64,000 nt of DNA from NCBI GenBank assembly GCA_001023535.1, contig CP011020.1, forward strand, positions 1,767,001 through 1,831,000, read 5' to 3'. Below the pieces are notes generated by a model. That model was not told where the DNA came from. It worked only from the letters and a program-made list of their open reading frames with translations, and searched no databases. This DNA is from Pseudomonas chlororaphis (GTDB lineage: Bacteria; Pseudomonadota; Gammaproteobacteria; Pseudomonadales; Pseudomonadaceae). Both the position numbers and the translations under genes were made by a program. This document shows positions 1 to 8,751 of this stretch, one piece after another. Each line of letters opens with the position of its first letter. Position 1 is the stretch's first letter.

Positions 1-80
1 GGAGCGTACTGACGCCCGGCAGCGATTTCCCTTCGATGGACCATCAGCCGCCGCTCAAGACGTTGATCCTGCAGCTTTGA
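1..80 (+). CDS. 3' end of an unidentified protein (partial)
   Basis: An open frame enters from the left edge and ends at TGA 78-80. It encodes about 25 residues ending in ...PPLKTLILQL. Codon use looks normal for the window. Too little is present to name a family. The call rests on the open frame and on a coding region normally lying this close upstream of the next gene. Confidence 0.4.
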   Translation, partial: SVLTPGSDFPSMDHQPPLKTLILQL

Positions 81-184
81 ATCCGGCGCAATCCTACTGC
101 AGAAGCGGACAAGTCTCATAAATCACAGTGGTTTCGGAACCGCAAACGCATGCCATACTCCAAGGCACTCCGAATTCACATCAG

Positions 185-3130
185 ATGAAGCCGCACATGC
201 CCAAAGGATTGCTCCGCGCTCTCGGCGCCCTGTTGACCGCACTGGCCCTCTACAGCCTGTTGGGTTTCCTGATCCTGCCCGGTGTCGCCTTGCGGATCGC
301 CAATCAGCAGTTGGCCGAACACGCCACGGTGCCCGCCAGGATCCAGCGGGTCGAGCTCAATCCGTTCAGCCTCGAAGTGACCCTCTGGGGCCTGAGCATC
401 GGGGAACCGGGCAAGGAGCAGATTGGTTTCGAACGGTTGTACGCCAACCTGCAGGTCGACAGCCTGTGGTCAGGCGCCCTGCACCTGGCCGACATCGAGC
501 TGGACAAACCCAAGACCGAGGTGGTGTTCGCCAAGGATGGCCAGTTGAACCTGCTGGGCCTGTTCAAGCTGCCGGCCAGCGAGCCGACCCCGGCCGACCC
601 CGAGGCCAAGCCATTTCCACTGCGTGTGGACCGGATCAAGCTGGCCAGCGGCTACGTGCACTTCCAGGACTTGCGCCCCAGCGAGCCGATCGAGTTTCTC
701 TACGACGCCCTCGATTTCGAGCTGAATAACCTCAGCACCCTGCCCGACGACAGCGCCGACATGACCCTGGTGGCCGTCGGCCCTGGCGGCGGACGTGTCG
801 ACTGGACCGGTAACTTCAGCCTTACGCCCATCGCGTCCGAAGGTAAACTCAAGATCACCGACGGCCAGATGAAAGCCTTCTGGCCCTACGTCCGCGACGC
901 CGTACCGCTGGTGCTGGAGAACGGCGTGCTGAACGTCAGCACCGACTACACACTCAACCTGGCCAAGGGCACCGAGCTGCGCCTGGACAATGTCGCCGCC
1001 AGCGTCGCGCCCTTCGCCATCAAGGCGCCCGATGGCCGGCCATTGGCCAGGCTCGAACGCCTGGACGTCAGCGAAACCACGGTCGACCTGGCCAAGCAAC
1101 AAGTGGTGGTGGGCAAGATCCGCAGCCAGAAACTCGAGACCTGGGCCGCTCGCGAGGCGGACGGGCAGCTCGACTGGCAGAAGCTCTTCGCCAGCCAGCC
1201 GGCCAAGCCACAGGCCAAGGCCGAACCCGCTTCAGCCCCGGCCGCCGCCGACTCACCGAAACCTGAACCCGCCGCCCCCAGCAAACCCTGGCAGGTGTTG
1301 TTGAAAGACGTGCAACTGCGCAATTACCAGGTGCACCTGGCCGACCGCCAGGCGCAACCTGCCGTGGCACTGGAAGTCGGCCCGCTGAACCTGGACCTGC
1401 AGAACTACGACATGCTCAACGGTTCGCCCTTTACCCTCAAGCTGGACACCGGGCTGGGCAAACAGGGCAAGATCCTCGCCGACGGCGAGGTGAACCTGAA
1501 CCCGATCAGCGCCCGGCTCAAGGTCAAGACCCAGGACATCGACCTGCGAGTCGCCCAGTCGTACATCAACCCGTTCATTCGCCTGGAACTGCGCTCCGGG
1601 ATGCTCGGCAGCGACCTGGCGGTAGACCTCAAGAGCACCGAGCCGCTGGCCTTTGCAGTGACCGGCCGTGCCCAGGTCGATCAATTGCACACCCTCGACA
1701 CCCTCAAGACCCGGGACTTCCTCAAGTGGCAGAGCCTGGTCCTCGAAGGCCTCGACTACCAGCACGGTGACCGCCTCTCCATCGACAAGGTCAACCTGTT
1801 CCAGCCTTATGCCCGCTTCATGATCAACGACGACCGCACCACCAACGTCGATGACCTGTTGATCCCGCAACCGGCCGAGGGCGCGCCGAAAACCGCGGCG
1901 GCCAAACCGGCCTCGGCGGAAAAACCCCTGGGCATTCACATCGGTGGCATCGCCATCAACGACGGCTCGGCCAACTTCGCCGACTTCAGCCTGACGCCGA
2001 ATTTCGCCACGGCCATCCAACAGCTCAACGGCCAGATCGGCACCATCGACAGCCGCGAGGCCAAGCCGGCCAGCGTCGACGTCAAGGGTAAGGTCGACCG
2101 CTATGCGCCGGTCACCATCAAGGGGGCAGTCAACCCCTTCGACCCGATGGCCAGCCTCGACATCGCCACCAGTTTCAAACGGGTCGAGCTGACCACCCTG
2201 ACCCCCTATTCCGGCAAGTTCGCCGGCTACCGTATCCGCAAGGGCCGACTCAACCTGGACCTGCATTACCGGATCACCAAGGGTCAGCTCCAGGCTGAAA
2301 ACAAAGTGGTGGTCGAGCAATTGCAACTGGGGGAAAAAGTCGACAGCCCGGACGCCGTGAGCCTGCCATTGAAGCTGGCCATCGCACTACTGAAGGACTC
2401 CGAAGGCAAGATCTCCATCGAACTGCCGGTGACCGGCAACCTCAACGACCCGCAATTCAGCGTCATGCCGATTGTCTGGCAGACCTTGCGCAACCTGGTG
2501 GTCCGCGCGGCGCAGGCGCCGTTCAAGCTCATCGGCGGGCTGGTGTCCGGTGGCGGTTCGGAGGACCTCGGCAGCGTGGCATTCGCCCCAGGTTCAAGCG
2601 ACTTGAGCAAAGAAAGCGAGGGCGTGCTGCTCAAACTTTCCGAAGCCTTGGGCAAGCGCCCGGAACTGCGCCTGGAGATCGAAGGCACGGCGGCCGAAAG
2701 CAGCGACGGCCCGCTGCTCGCCGCCCAGCGCCTGGAACGTGAATACCAGTACAACTACTACAAGATGCTGCAGCGGCGCGGCGACAAGGTGCCGGCCCAG
2801 GCCTCGCTGTTGCAGGTGCCCGAAGATGAAAAGGCACCGTTGCTCGAAGGCATCTATCGCACCCGCCTCAAGACCCAGCCGCCGGCCGAATGGGCGCAGC
2901 TGGACAAAAAAGCGCGCACCGACAAGCTGCGCGAAAGCGTGATCAAGTTCTGGAGCGGCAGTGATGTGTTGCTGCGCCAACTGGGGCAAGAGCGGGCCGG
3001 TAGCATCAAGGACTTTTTGGTGGACAAAGGGCGCCTGGCCGACGACCGCGTCTACTTCATCGACGCCAGCCTCGGCCAGGCCGAGAGCGACGGACGCGTC
3101 ATTACCCCCATGCACCTGGATGCCGAATGA
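185..3130 (+). CDS. DUF748 (AsmA-like) envelope protein
   Basis: A protein of about 981 residues with one N-terminal membrane helix (GALLTALALYSLLGFLIL) followed by a long periplasmic region of repeated beta-rich segments. Phrases such as RIQRVELNPFSLEVTLWGL and FSLTPNFATAIQQLNGQIG are typical of DUF748 proteins, which are AsmA-like. The final 200 residues resemble the OmpA-like tail seen in this family (SVAFAPGSSDLSKESEGVLLKLSEAL). Exact function is unknown; AsmA-like proteins are linked to outer-membrane lipid homeostasis. The start is uncertain: GTG 128, ATG 185 and ATG 197 are in frame and none has a clear ribosome binding site. The stop overlaps the next start, suggesting co-translation with the DUF2845 gene. 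Confidence 0.85.
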   Translation: MKPHMPKGLLRALGALLTALALYSLLGFLILPGVALRIANQQLAEHATVPARIQRVELNPFSLEVTLWGLSIGEPGKEQIGFERLYANLQVDSLWSGALHLADIELDKPKTEVVFAKDGQLNLLGLFKLPASEPTPADPEAKPFPLRVDRIKLASGYVHFQDLRPSEPIEFLYDALDFELNNLSTLPDDSADMTLVAVGPGGGRVDWTGNFSLTPIASEGKLKITDGQMKAFWPYVRDAVPLVLENGVLNVSTDYTLNLAKGTELRLDNVAASVAPFAIKAPDGRPLARLERLDVSETTVDLAKQQVVVGKIRSQKLETWAAREADGQLDWQKLFASQPAKPQAKAEPASAPAAADSPKPEPAAPSKPWQVLLKDVQLRNYQVHLADRQAQPAVALEVGPLNLDLQNYDMLNGSPFTLKLDTGLGKQGKILADGEVNLNPISARLKVKTQDIDLRVAQSYINPFIRLELRSGMLGSDLAVDLKSTEPLAFAVTGRAQVDQLHTLDTLKTRDFLKWQSLVLEGLDYQHGDRLSIDKVNLFQPYARFMINDDRTTNVDDLLIPQPAEGAPKTAAAKPASAEKPLGIHIGGIAINDGSANFADFSLTPNFATAIQQLNGQIGTIDSREAKPASVDVKGKVDRYAPVTIKGAVNPFDPMASLDIATSFKRVELTTLTPYSGKFAGYRIRKGRLNLDLHYRITKGQLQAENKVVVEQLQLGEKVDSPDAVSLPLKLAIALLKDSEGKISIELPVTGNLNDPQFSVMPIVWQTLRNLVVRAAQAPFKLIGGLVSGGGSEDLGSVAFAPGSSDLSKESEGVLLKLSEALGKRPELRLEIEGTAAESSDGPLLAAQRLEREYQYNYYKMLQRRGDKVPAQASLLQVPEDEKAPLLEGIYRTRLKTQPPAEWAQLDKKARTDKLRESVIKFWSGSDVLLRQLGQERAGSIKDFLVDKGRLADDRVYFIDASLGQAESDGRVITPMHLDAE

Positions 3131-3426
3131 TGAAGTGTTTGTACCTGCTCGGGCTGGGCGCATGGCTGGCCGCCGGCACGGCATCGGCAGCCGATACGCT
3201 GCGTTGCGGCAGCCAGTTGATCAGCGTCGGCGACCGCTCCAGCGAAGTGCTGCAAAAGTGTGGCGAGCCTGCGGCGCGGGACGACCTGGGCTACAAGCGC
3301 AGCGTCAATCGCCGGGAAGAATACCCGGTTGAGGAATGGACCTACGGCCCCAACAGCGGCATGTACCAGTACCTGCGTTTTGAGGGAAACCGGTTGGTGC
3401 AGATCACCGGCAAGCGCGGGCGCTGA
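3127..3426 (+). CDS. DUF2845 small secreted protein
   Basis: A 99-residue protein with a cleavable signal peptide (YLLGLGAWLAAGTASA, cut after ASA). The mature part has two cysteines in the DUF2845 pattern (LRCGSQLISVGDRSSEVLQKCGEP) and a C-terminal YLRFEGNRLVQI segment. Its ATG overlaps the DUF748 stop, so the two are probably one transcription unit. Function is unknown; it is likely periplasmic. An adjacent second ATG (3130) is an equally good start. Confidence 0.85.
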   Translation: MMKCLYLLGLGAWLAAGTASAADTLRCGSQLISVGDRSSEVLQKCGEPAARDDLGYKRSVNRREEYPVEEWTYGPNSGMYQYLRFEGNRLVQITGKRGR

Positions 3427-3438
3427 AAGGGCGCCCTC

Positions 3439-3507
3439 TTCGCGAGCAAGCTCGCTCCCACAGGGATCGTGCAGGCCACCCCATGTGGGAGCGGGCCTGC
3501 TCGCGAA
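3439..3507. repeat. REPIN: two inverted REP sequences
   Basis: Two inverted copies of the Pseudomonas REP core (CGCGAGCAAGCTCGCTCCCA at 3441 and its reverse complement form at 3484-3507) flank a short spacer. It lies between the DUF2845 stop and the terminator of the converging BON gene. Confidence 0.85.
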
Positions 3508-3551
3508 TACCCACCACCCCCGCTCACGCCAGTTTTCCACCCCTGAATAGA

Positions 3552-3583
3552 ACAGGCCCCCGGCACGTATGCCGGGGGCCTGT
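3552..3583. terminator. Hairpin between converging genes
   Basis: A perfect 14-bp GC-rich stem (ACAGGCCCCCGGCA) with a 4-base loop sits downstream of both the DUF2845 gene and the BON gene. T-runs on either side are weak, so it may be a bidirectional terminator or only an mRNA-stabilising hairpin. Confidence 0.55.
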
Positions 3584-3691
3584 AATGGCCACGTCCGTGT
3601 GGCCTTCGCATGAACTTCAAAAGCAACGGCAGGCGTATGACTCAGCCCGCTTGCCGCGCCTTCTCCCGGTCCAGGCGAGAACTCGTCAGCC

Positions 3692-4045
3692 TTACTCGGC
3701 TTTCAGGCCATCAGCTGAGACGGCTTTGACGCCTTTGATTTTCTTGGCAATGGCCACGGCCATGTCTTTTTGCGAATCAGTCACGGCCACGGTGGAGGAC
3801 AGCGACACAACACCTTTGTTGGTTTCAACTTTGATGTCGGAGCCTGGAATACCTTTTTCGGTCAGCAGGTCAGCCTTGACCTTGGTGGTGATCCAGGTGT
3901 CGGAAGTGGTTTCCTTCGCCTTGGTCACTTCGCCAGCAGCCAGCATCATTGGAGCCTGAGTTGCTTGAGTGGTCTCGGCGAATGCGCTAGCCATGGTCAG
4001 GGTCAGAGCGGTTGCAGCAGCGGCAGTGATAGCGAACTTCTTCAT
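3692..4045 (-). CDS. BON-domain periplasmic protein
   Basis: A 117-residue protein. The signal peptide (KKFAITAAAATALTLTMASAFA) is followed by one BON domain with the usual pattern: DTWITTKVKADLLTEKGIPGSDIKVET, then NKGVVSLSSTVAVTDSQKDMAVAIAKKIKGVKAV. BON proteins such as OsmY bind phospholipid or stabilise the envelope under stress. The start at 4045 is chosen because AGGAG lies 8 bases upstream; an upstream in-frame ATG would place extra residues before the signal peptide. A sigma-54 type promoter and an IHF-like site lie upstream (4110-4166), so expression probably depends on RpoN. Confidence 0.9.
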   Translation of the reverse strand: MKKFAITAAAATALTLTMASAFAETTQATQAPMMLAAGEVTKAKETTSDTWITTKVKADLLTEKGIPGSDIKVETNKGVVSLSSTVAVTDSQKDMAVAIAKKIKGVKAVSADGLKAE

Positions 4046-4109
4046 ACGAGTAACTCCTGTTTTTCTCAGAAACTGCCGGATTTGCATCCAGCAGGGTTAC
4101 CAGGAGTAG

Positions 4110-4125
4110 TGCGAAGGCTGTGCCA
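4110..4125 (-). promoter_or_regulatory. Sigma-54 promoter for the BON gene
   Basis: Read on the minus strand, the sequence is TGGCAC-AGCCT-TCGCA. It matches the RpoN consensus TGGCAC-N5-TTGCA at all but one position, with GG and GC at the correct -24/-12 spacing. The predicted start of transcription is near 4099, about 54 bases before the BON start codon. Confidence 0.7.
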
Positions 4126-4153
4126 GTTTTGATAAATCAATTAATTCCTTATA

Positions 4154-4166
4154 AATCAAATAGTTA
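4154..4166 (+). promoter_or_regulatory. Candidate IHF site
   Basis: AATCAAATAGTTA fits the IHF consensus WATCAANNNNTTR exactly. It sits in an AT-rich stretch about 30 bases upstream of the -24 element of the BON sigma-54 promoter, the usual place for IHF to bend DNA between an enhancer and RpoN polymerase. Confidence 0.5.
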
Positions 4167-4309
4167 AGCGAAGCGGCAAAATTCATAATCATGCAAATTG
4201 CATGAGCCTCCCATTTTCAACATGCAACTTGCCGATTCTGCCTCGCCGCTAAGCTGATGAATCAAAGAAGGCTTTAAACGGCGAGGGAGTGCCCCATCGC
4301 CGCGCAGTA

Positions 4310-4717
4310 TCAGGTACCAGGGCAAGCGGTCGGCAGGTATTCCTTGGGTGCGGTGGATGCGCATGTCCAGGCGCCATTGACATCACGGCTAAGCGTGATC
4401 GTTTTACCTGCTATGGCGGCAGGGGCGTTCTGGAGGGTACAAATGATAGAGCCTGCCGTCGTGGCTGTACCTGTTAGCGAGATGGCGCAATTATTGGTTG
4501 TGGACGGGGCGTTCATGAGGGCCAACGTTGGCGTAACCCCCTGATTCATCTGATCCTCGTACGCTACCTTCAGCGCGGATATTTCCCCCAGTCCGGCGGT
4601 AGCCTTCGCTCGCGCCTGGTACCTGGAATACTGCGGCAACGCAAACGTCGCCAGGATGCCGATGATCGCCACGACGATCAGCAGTTCGATCAGGGTAAAA
4701 CCTTTTTGCTTGCTCAT
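4310..4717 (-). CDS. pilA: Type IV major pilin PilA
   Basis: A 135-residue pilin. After a six-residue leader (MSKQKG) comes the class III signal FTLIELLIVVAIIGILATFALPQY with Glu5 of the mature protein present; PilD would cut after Gly6 and methylate Phe1. The C-terminal half has four cysteines, which could form two disulfides. The start at 4717 has GGAGA a few bases upstream; an in-frame ATG six codons earlier is less likely because its leader would be too long. It diverges from pilB. A sigma-54 promoter lies 49-64 bases upstream and a candidate PilR site further out. Confidence 0.93.
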   Translation of the reverse strand: MSKQKGFTLIELLIVVAIIGILATFALPQYSRYQARAKATAGLGEISALKVAYEDQMNQGVTPTLALMNAPSTTNNCAISLTGTATTAGSIICTLQNAPAAIAGKTITLSRDVNGAWTCASTAPKEYLPTACPGT

Positions 4718-4765
4718 AGACTTCTCCATCGCATGAGGCGGAATCTCATGTCCTGAGGCGGCTAT

Positions 4766-4781
4766 TGCACGGCACATGCCA
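4766..4781 (-). promoter_or_regulatory. Sigma-54 promoter of pilA
   Basis: The minus strand reads TGGCAT-GTGCC-GTGCA, two mismatches from TGGCAC-N5-TTGCA with GG/GC at the correct spacing. The predicted start is near 4755, giving a leader of about 38 bases. pilA of P. aeruginosa is known to be RpoN-dependent and activated by PilR, which is also encoded in this window. Confidence 0.7.
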
Positions 4782-4854
4782 ACCCTCAAGACGCCACTGA
4801 CAAAGGACTTCGCCGGCCAGAAGCCTTGCGTCCTACCCCAACAACCGCACTATC

Positions 4855-4869
4855 TGACACTTTTTGTCA
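4855..4869. promoter_or_regulatory. Candidate PilR binding site
   Basis: An inverted repeat TGACA-CTTTT-TGTCA lies about 100-114 bases upstream of the predicted pilA start. On the minus strand it contains GTGTC, which fits the (C/G)TGTC core reported for PilR binding in P. aeruginosa. It could equally act on pilB, whose start is 79 bases away. Confidence 0.4.
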
Positions 4870-4947
4870 CCCCGCCTCGCTGGTTTGGCGTCGATGCTTG
4901 ACTAGGCTATAAGTCATGAACTGTCCGCGTCTGGTATCCCCATGCCC

Positions 4948-6648
4948 ATGAATGACATCGCACTCAGCGGCTTGACCAAGCAACTGGTGTTGGCTGAACT
5001 GATCACCGAGCAGAATGCCCAGCAGGCGTACCAGCAGGCCCAGCGCAATCGCATGCCCCTGGTCAGCTACCTGGTACAGAACAAACTGGTCCAGAGTCGT
5101 CAGGTTGCGGAAATTGCCTCGGAGCATTTCGGCGTCGCCCTGCTGGATCTCAACAGCCTCGACAAGGAGAACCAGCCCGCCGGCCTGGTCAGCGAAAAAC
5201 TGGTCCGCCAACACCACGCCCTGCCGCTCTGGCGACGTGGCAACAAGTTGTTCGTGGGCATCTCCGATCCAACCAACCACCAGGCCATCAATGACATTCA
5301 GTTCAGCACCGGCCTGACCACCGAAGCCATCCTGGTGGAGGACGACAAACTCAGCGACGCCATCGAGAAGTTCTTCGAGTCCAGCAGCACCGGCCTGGAG
5401 GGCATGGGTGATGTCGACCTCGACGGCCTGGACATCGAGTCGGACGACGATCGCAAGCAGGACACCCTTGCCGGCCAGGACGCCGACGACGCGCCGGTGG
5501 TGCGGTTCGTCAACAAGATGTTGCTGGACGCGATCAAGGGCGGTTCCTCCGACCTGCACTTCGAGCCGTATGAAAAATCCTACCGGGTGCGGGTGCGCAC
5601 CGACGGCATGCTACGTGAAGTGGCCAAGCCGCCCACCCAACTGGCCGGCCGTATCGCCGCACGGCTGAAGGTCATGGCCAGCCTGGACATTTCCGAGCGC
5701 CGCAAGCCCCAGGACGGACGCCTGAAAATGCGCCTGTCGAAAAACAAGTCGATCGATTTCCGGGTCAACACCCTGCCCACGCTCTGGGGCGAAAAAGTGG
5801 TCATCCGGATCCTCGACCCTTCCAGCGCGCAAATGGGCATCGACGCCCTGGGCTACGAGCCCGACCAGAAAGCGCTGTACATGGCGGCGCTCAAGCAACC
5901 CCAGGGGCTGATCCTGGTCACCGGGCCCACCGGCTCGGGCAAGACCGTATCGCTCTACACCGGGCTGAACATTCTCAACACCGTGGACATCAACATTTCC
6001 ACCGCCGAGGATCCGGTGGAGATCAACATGGAAGGCATCAACCAGGTCAACGTGAACCCGCGCCAGGGGCTGGATTTCGCCCAGGCCCTGCGCTCGTTCC
6101 TGCGCCAGGACCCGGACGTGATCATGGTCGGCGAGATCCGCGACCTGGAAACCGCCGAGATCGCCATCAAGGCCGCCCAGACCGGTCACCTGGTGCTCTC
6201 CACGCTGCACACCAACAGCGCGGCGGAAACCCTGATCCGCTTGCAGAACATGGGCATCCCCGGCTTCAACATCGCCACCGCCGTGCACTTGATCATCGCC
6301 CAGCGGCTGGCGCGCAAGTTGTGCAACCACTGCAAGAAAGCCCTCGAGATTCCCGACGAAACCCTGCTCAAGGAAGGCTTCCCCCGGGAACGCATCGGCT
6401 CATTCACGATCTATGAGCCGGTCGGTTGCCAGCAGTGCAACAGTGGCTACAAAGGGCGCGTGGGGGTCTACGAAGTGGTCAGGAATACCCCTCAGTTGCA
6501 ACGCCTGATCATGGCCGAAGGCAACTCGTTGGAAATCGACCTGCAAATGCGCAAGGACGGTTTCAATGACCTGCGCACCTCGGGGCTGCTCAAAGTGATG
6601 CAGGGCGTCACCAGCCTCGAAGAAATCAACCGCGTCACCAAGGATTGA
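4948..6648 (+). CDS. pilB: Type IV pilus extension ATPase PilB
   Basis: A 566-residue hexameric cytoplasmic ATPase that powers pilus polymerisation. It has an N-terminal GspE/MshE-type domain (about 1-150), then the secretion ATPase core: Walker A GPTGSGKT (326-333), Asp box around 350-360, Walker B with DVIMVGEIRD (390-399), His box (HLVLSTLHTN) and a zinc site from C459/C462 and C494/C497. ATG 4948 is chosen over ATG 4942 because it gives the same N-terminus and length as P. aeruginosa PilB. The gene is followed at once by pilC. Confidence 0.95.
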   Translation: MNDIALSGLTKQLVLAELITEQNAQQAYQQAQRNRMPLVSYLVQNKLVQSRQVAEIASEHFGVALLDLNSLDKENQPAGLVSEKLVRQHHALPLWRRGNKLFVGISDPTNHQAINDIQFSTGLTTEAILVEDDKLSDAIEKFFESSSTGLEGMGDVDLDGLDIESDDDRKQDTLAGQDADDAPVVRFVNKMLLDAIKGGSSDLHFEPYEKSYRVRVRTDGMLREVAKPPTQLAGRIAARLKVMASLDISERRKPQDGRLKMRLSKNKSIDFRVNTLPTLWGEKVVIRILDPSSAQMGIDALGYEPDQKALYMAALKQPQGLILVTGPTGSGKTVSLYTGLNILNTVDINISTAEDPVEINMEGINQVNVNPRQGLDFAQALRSFLRQDPDVIMVGEIRDLETAEIAIKAAQTGHLVLSTLHTNSAAETLIRLQNMGIPGFNIATAVHLIIAQRLARKLCNHCKKALEIPDETLLKEGFPRERIGSFTIYEPVGCQQCNSGYKGRVGVYEVVRNTPQLQRLIMAEGNSLEIDLQMRKDGFNDLRTSGLLKVMQGVTSLEEINRVTKD

Positions 6649-6650
6649 AC

Positions 6651-7868
6651 ATGGCGGTCAAGGCAGTCAAAACCGATGTTTACACCTGGGAAGGCAAGGA
6701 CCGCAAAGGCACGAGGATGACCGGCGAGCTGACGGGGCAGAGCACCGCCCTGGTCAAGGCCCAGTTACGCAAGCAAGGCATCAACCCGCAGAAGGTGCGC
6801 AAGAAGACCTCTTCGATCTTCAGCAAGGGCAAGCGCATCAAGCCGTTGGACATCGCCCTCTTCACTCGCCAGATGGCCACGATGCTCAAGGCCGGCGTGC
6901 CGCTGTTGCAGGCGTTCGACATCATTGGCGAGGGCTTCGACAACCCCAACATGCGCAAGCTGGTGGACGAGGTGAAGCAGGAAGTCGCGGCCGGCAACAG
7001 CTTCGCCGCGGCACTGCGCAAATGCCCGCAGTATTTTGACGAGCTGTACTGCAACCTGGTGGATGCCGGCGAACAGGCCGGCGCCCTGGACACGCTGCTG
7101 GACCGGATCGCGACCTACAAGGAAAAGACCGAGGCGCTCAAGGCCAAGATCAAGAAGGCCATGACCTACCCGGCGGCCGTGGTGCTCGTCGCGGCCGTGG
7201 TCACCGGCATCCTGCTGGTCAAGGTGGTGCCCCAGTTCGAGTCGGTGTTCTCCGGCTTCGGCGCGCAATTGCCGGCCTTCACGCTAATGGTCATCGGCCT
7301 GTCGGAGTTCATGCAGCGCTATTGGTGGCTGATACTGGCCCTGTTGGTCGGCCTGTTCTTTGGTGTGAAGTACGCCCTCAAGCGCTCCGCGGCGCTGCGT
7401 GACTGGCGCGATAAATGGATGCTGAAGCTGCCGCTGATCGGCACGCTGATGTACAAGACCGCCGTGGCCCGCTACGCCCGCACGCTGTCCACCACCTTCG
7501 CCGCGGGCGTCCCGTTGGTGGAGGCCCTGGATTCGGTTTCCGGCGCCACCGGCAACGTGGTGTTCAAGCAAGCGGTGCAACGCATCAAGCAGGACGTCTC
7601 GACCGGCATGCAATTGAATTTCTCCATGCGCGCTTCCGGCATCTTCCCGAACCTGGCGATCCAGATGACGGCCATCGGCGAAGAGTCCGGCGCGCTGGAT
7701 GACATGCTCGACAAGGTGGCAAGCTTTTACGAAGCCGAAGTGGACAATCTGGTGGACAACCTCACCAGCCTGATGGAACCCTTCATCATGGTGATCCTGG
7801 GGTTGGTCGTCGGTGGCCTGGTGGTTGCCATGTACCTGCCCATCTTTCAACTCGGCTCTGCGATCTGA
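6651..7868 (+). CDS. pilC: Type IV pilus platform protein PilC
   Basis: A 405-residue inner-membrane platform protein. Two T2SSF repeats each contain the motif seen here as FTRQMATMLKAGVPLLQAFD and YARTLSTTFAAGVPLVEALD. Hydrophobic helices lie near AAVVLVAAVVTGILLV, WWLILALLVGLFFGV and the C-terminal FIMVILGLVVGGLVVAMYLP. The ATG at 6651 lies two bases after the pilB stop. PilC couples PilB to pilin insertion at the pilus base. Confidence 0.95.
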   Translation: MAVKAVKTDVYTWEGKDRKGTRMTGELTGQSTALVKAQLRKQGINPQKVRKKTSSIFSKGKRIKPLDIALFTRQMATMLKAGVPLLQAFDIIGEGFDNPNMRKLVDEVKQEVAAGNSFAAALRKCPQYFDELYCNLVDAGEQAGALDTLLDRIATYKEKTEALKAKIKKAMTYPAAVVLVAAVVTGILLVKVVPQFESVFSGFGAQLPAFTLMVIGLSEFMQRYWWLILALLVGLFFGVKYALKRSAALRDWRDKWMLKLPLIGTLMYKTAVARYARTLSTTFAAGVPLVEALDSVSGATGNVVFKQAVQRIKQDVSTGMQLNFSMRASGIFPNLAIQMTAIGEESGALDDMLDKVASFYEAEVDNLVDNLTSLMEPFIMVILGLVVGGLVVAMYLPIFQLGSAI

Positions 7869-7869
7869 C

Positions 7870-8739
7870 ATGCCCCTGAGCGAATTCTTCGTGCTTTATC
7901 CCCTGGCCTTCGTGCTCACTGCGTTGCTGCTCGGGCTGATCGTCGGCAGCTTCCTCAACGTACTGGTGTGGCGTCTGCCGAAGATGCTCAGCCGCGAATG
8001 GCGCGTGCAGGCCCACGACCTGCTGGGCCTGCCGGCCGAAGCCCCCGGCCCGGTCTACAACCTGATGCTGCCCCACTCCCAGTGCCCCCACTGTGGCCAT
8101 CGCATCCGGGCCTGGGAAAACATCCCGCTGCTCAGCTACCTGATGCTGCGCGGCCGCTGTTCGAGTTGCTCCGCTCCCATTGGCCGGCGTTACCCGTTGA
8201 CGGAACTGGCCTGCGGTGTGCTGTCGGCGTTCGTCGCCTGGCATTTGGGCTTCGGCTGGCAAGCCGCAGGGGTGATGGTGTTGACCTGGGGTCTCCTGGC
8301 CATGAGCCTGATCGACGCCGAACACCAACTGCTCCCCGATACCCTGGTCCTGCCGCTGTTATGGCTGGGCCTGATCGTCAACAGCTTCGGCCTGTTCGCC
8401 TCTTTGAACCAGGCCATGTGGGGAGCGGTGGCGGGCTATCTGGCCTTGTGGTCGGTGTATTGGGTGTTCAAGTTGCTCACGGGCAAGGAAGGCATGGGCT
8501 ACGGTGACTTCAAGCTGTTGGCGATGCTAGGCGCCTGGGGTGGCTGGCAGATCCTGCCACTGACCTTGTTGCTGTCGTCGCTGGTGGGGGCTGTGATCGG
8601 GGTCATCGTGCTGCGCCTGCGCAACGCCCCGGGGTCGACGCAGATCCCCTTTGGCCCTTTTCTGGCCATTGCCGGCTGGATTGCATTGCTCTGGGGTGGT
8701 CAAATAACCGACTTCTATTGGCAGGCTGTCGGTTTCTAA
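7870..8739 (+). CDS. pilD: Prepilin peptidase / N-methyltransferase PilD
   Basis: A 289-residue polytopic membrane aspartyl protease that cleaves prepilin leaders and N-methylates the new Phe1. The cytoplasmic loop has the CPxC...CxxC zinc motif (C72, C75, C97, C100). Catalytic aspartates are D149 (SLIDAEHQLLPD) and D213 in GYGDFK. It also serves type II secretion pseudopilins where these exist. The ATG at 7870 lies one base after the pilC stop. It is the last pil gene of this operon, with coaE starting 12 bases later. Confidence 0.95.
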   Translation: MPLSEFFVLYPLAFVLTALLLGLIVGSFLNVLVWRLPKMLSREWRVQAHDLLGLPAEAPGPVYNLMLPHSQCPHCGHRIRAWENIPLLSYLMLRGRCSSCSAPIGRRYPLTELACGVLSAFVAWHLGFGWQAAGVMVLTWGLLAMSLIDAEHQLLPDTLVLPLLWLGLIVNSFGLFASLNQAMWGAVAGYLALWSVYWVFKLLTGKEGMGYGDFKLLAMLGAWGGWQILPLTLLLSSLVGAVIGVIVLRLRNAPGSTQIPFGPFLAIAGWIALLWGGQITDFYWQAVGF

Positions 8740-8751
8740 TGTCGATTCACT

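Noticed and set aside
4241-4286. CCTCGCCG...CGGCGAGG inverted repeat after pilA as a terminator
   Set aside because: The 8-bp stem has a 30-base loop and no T-run; too weak to call.
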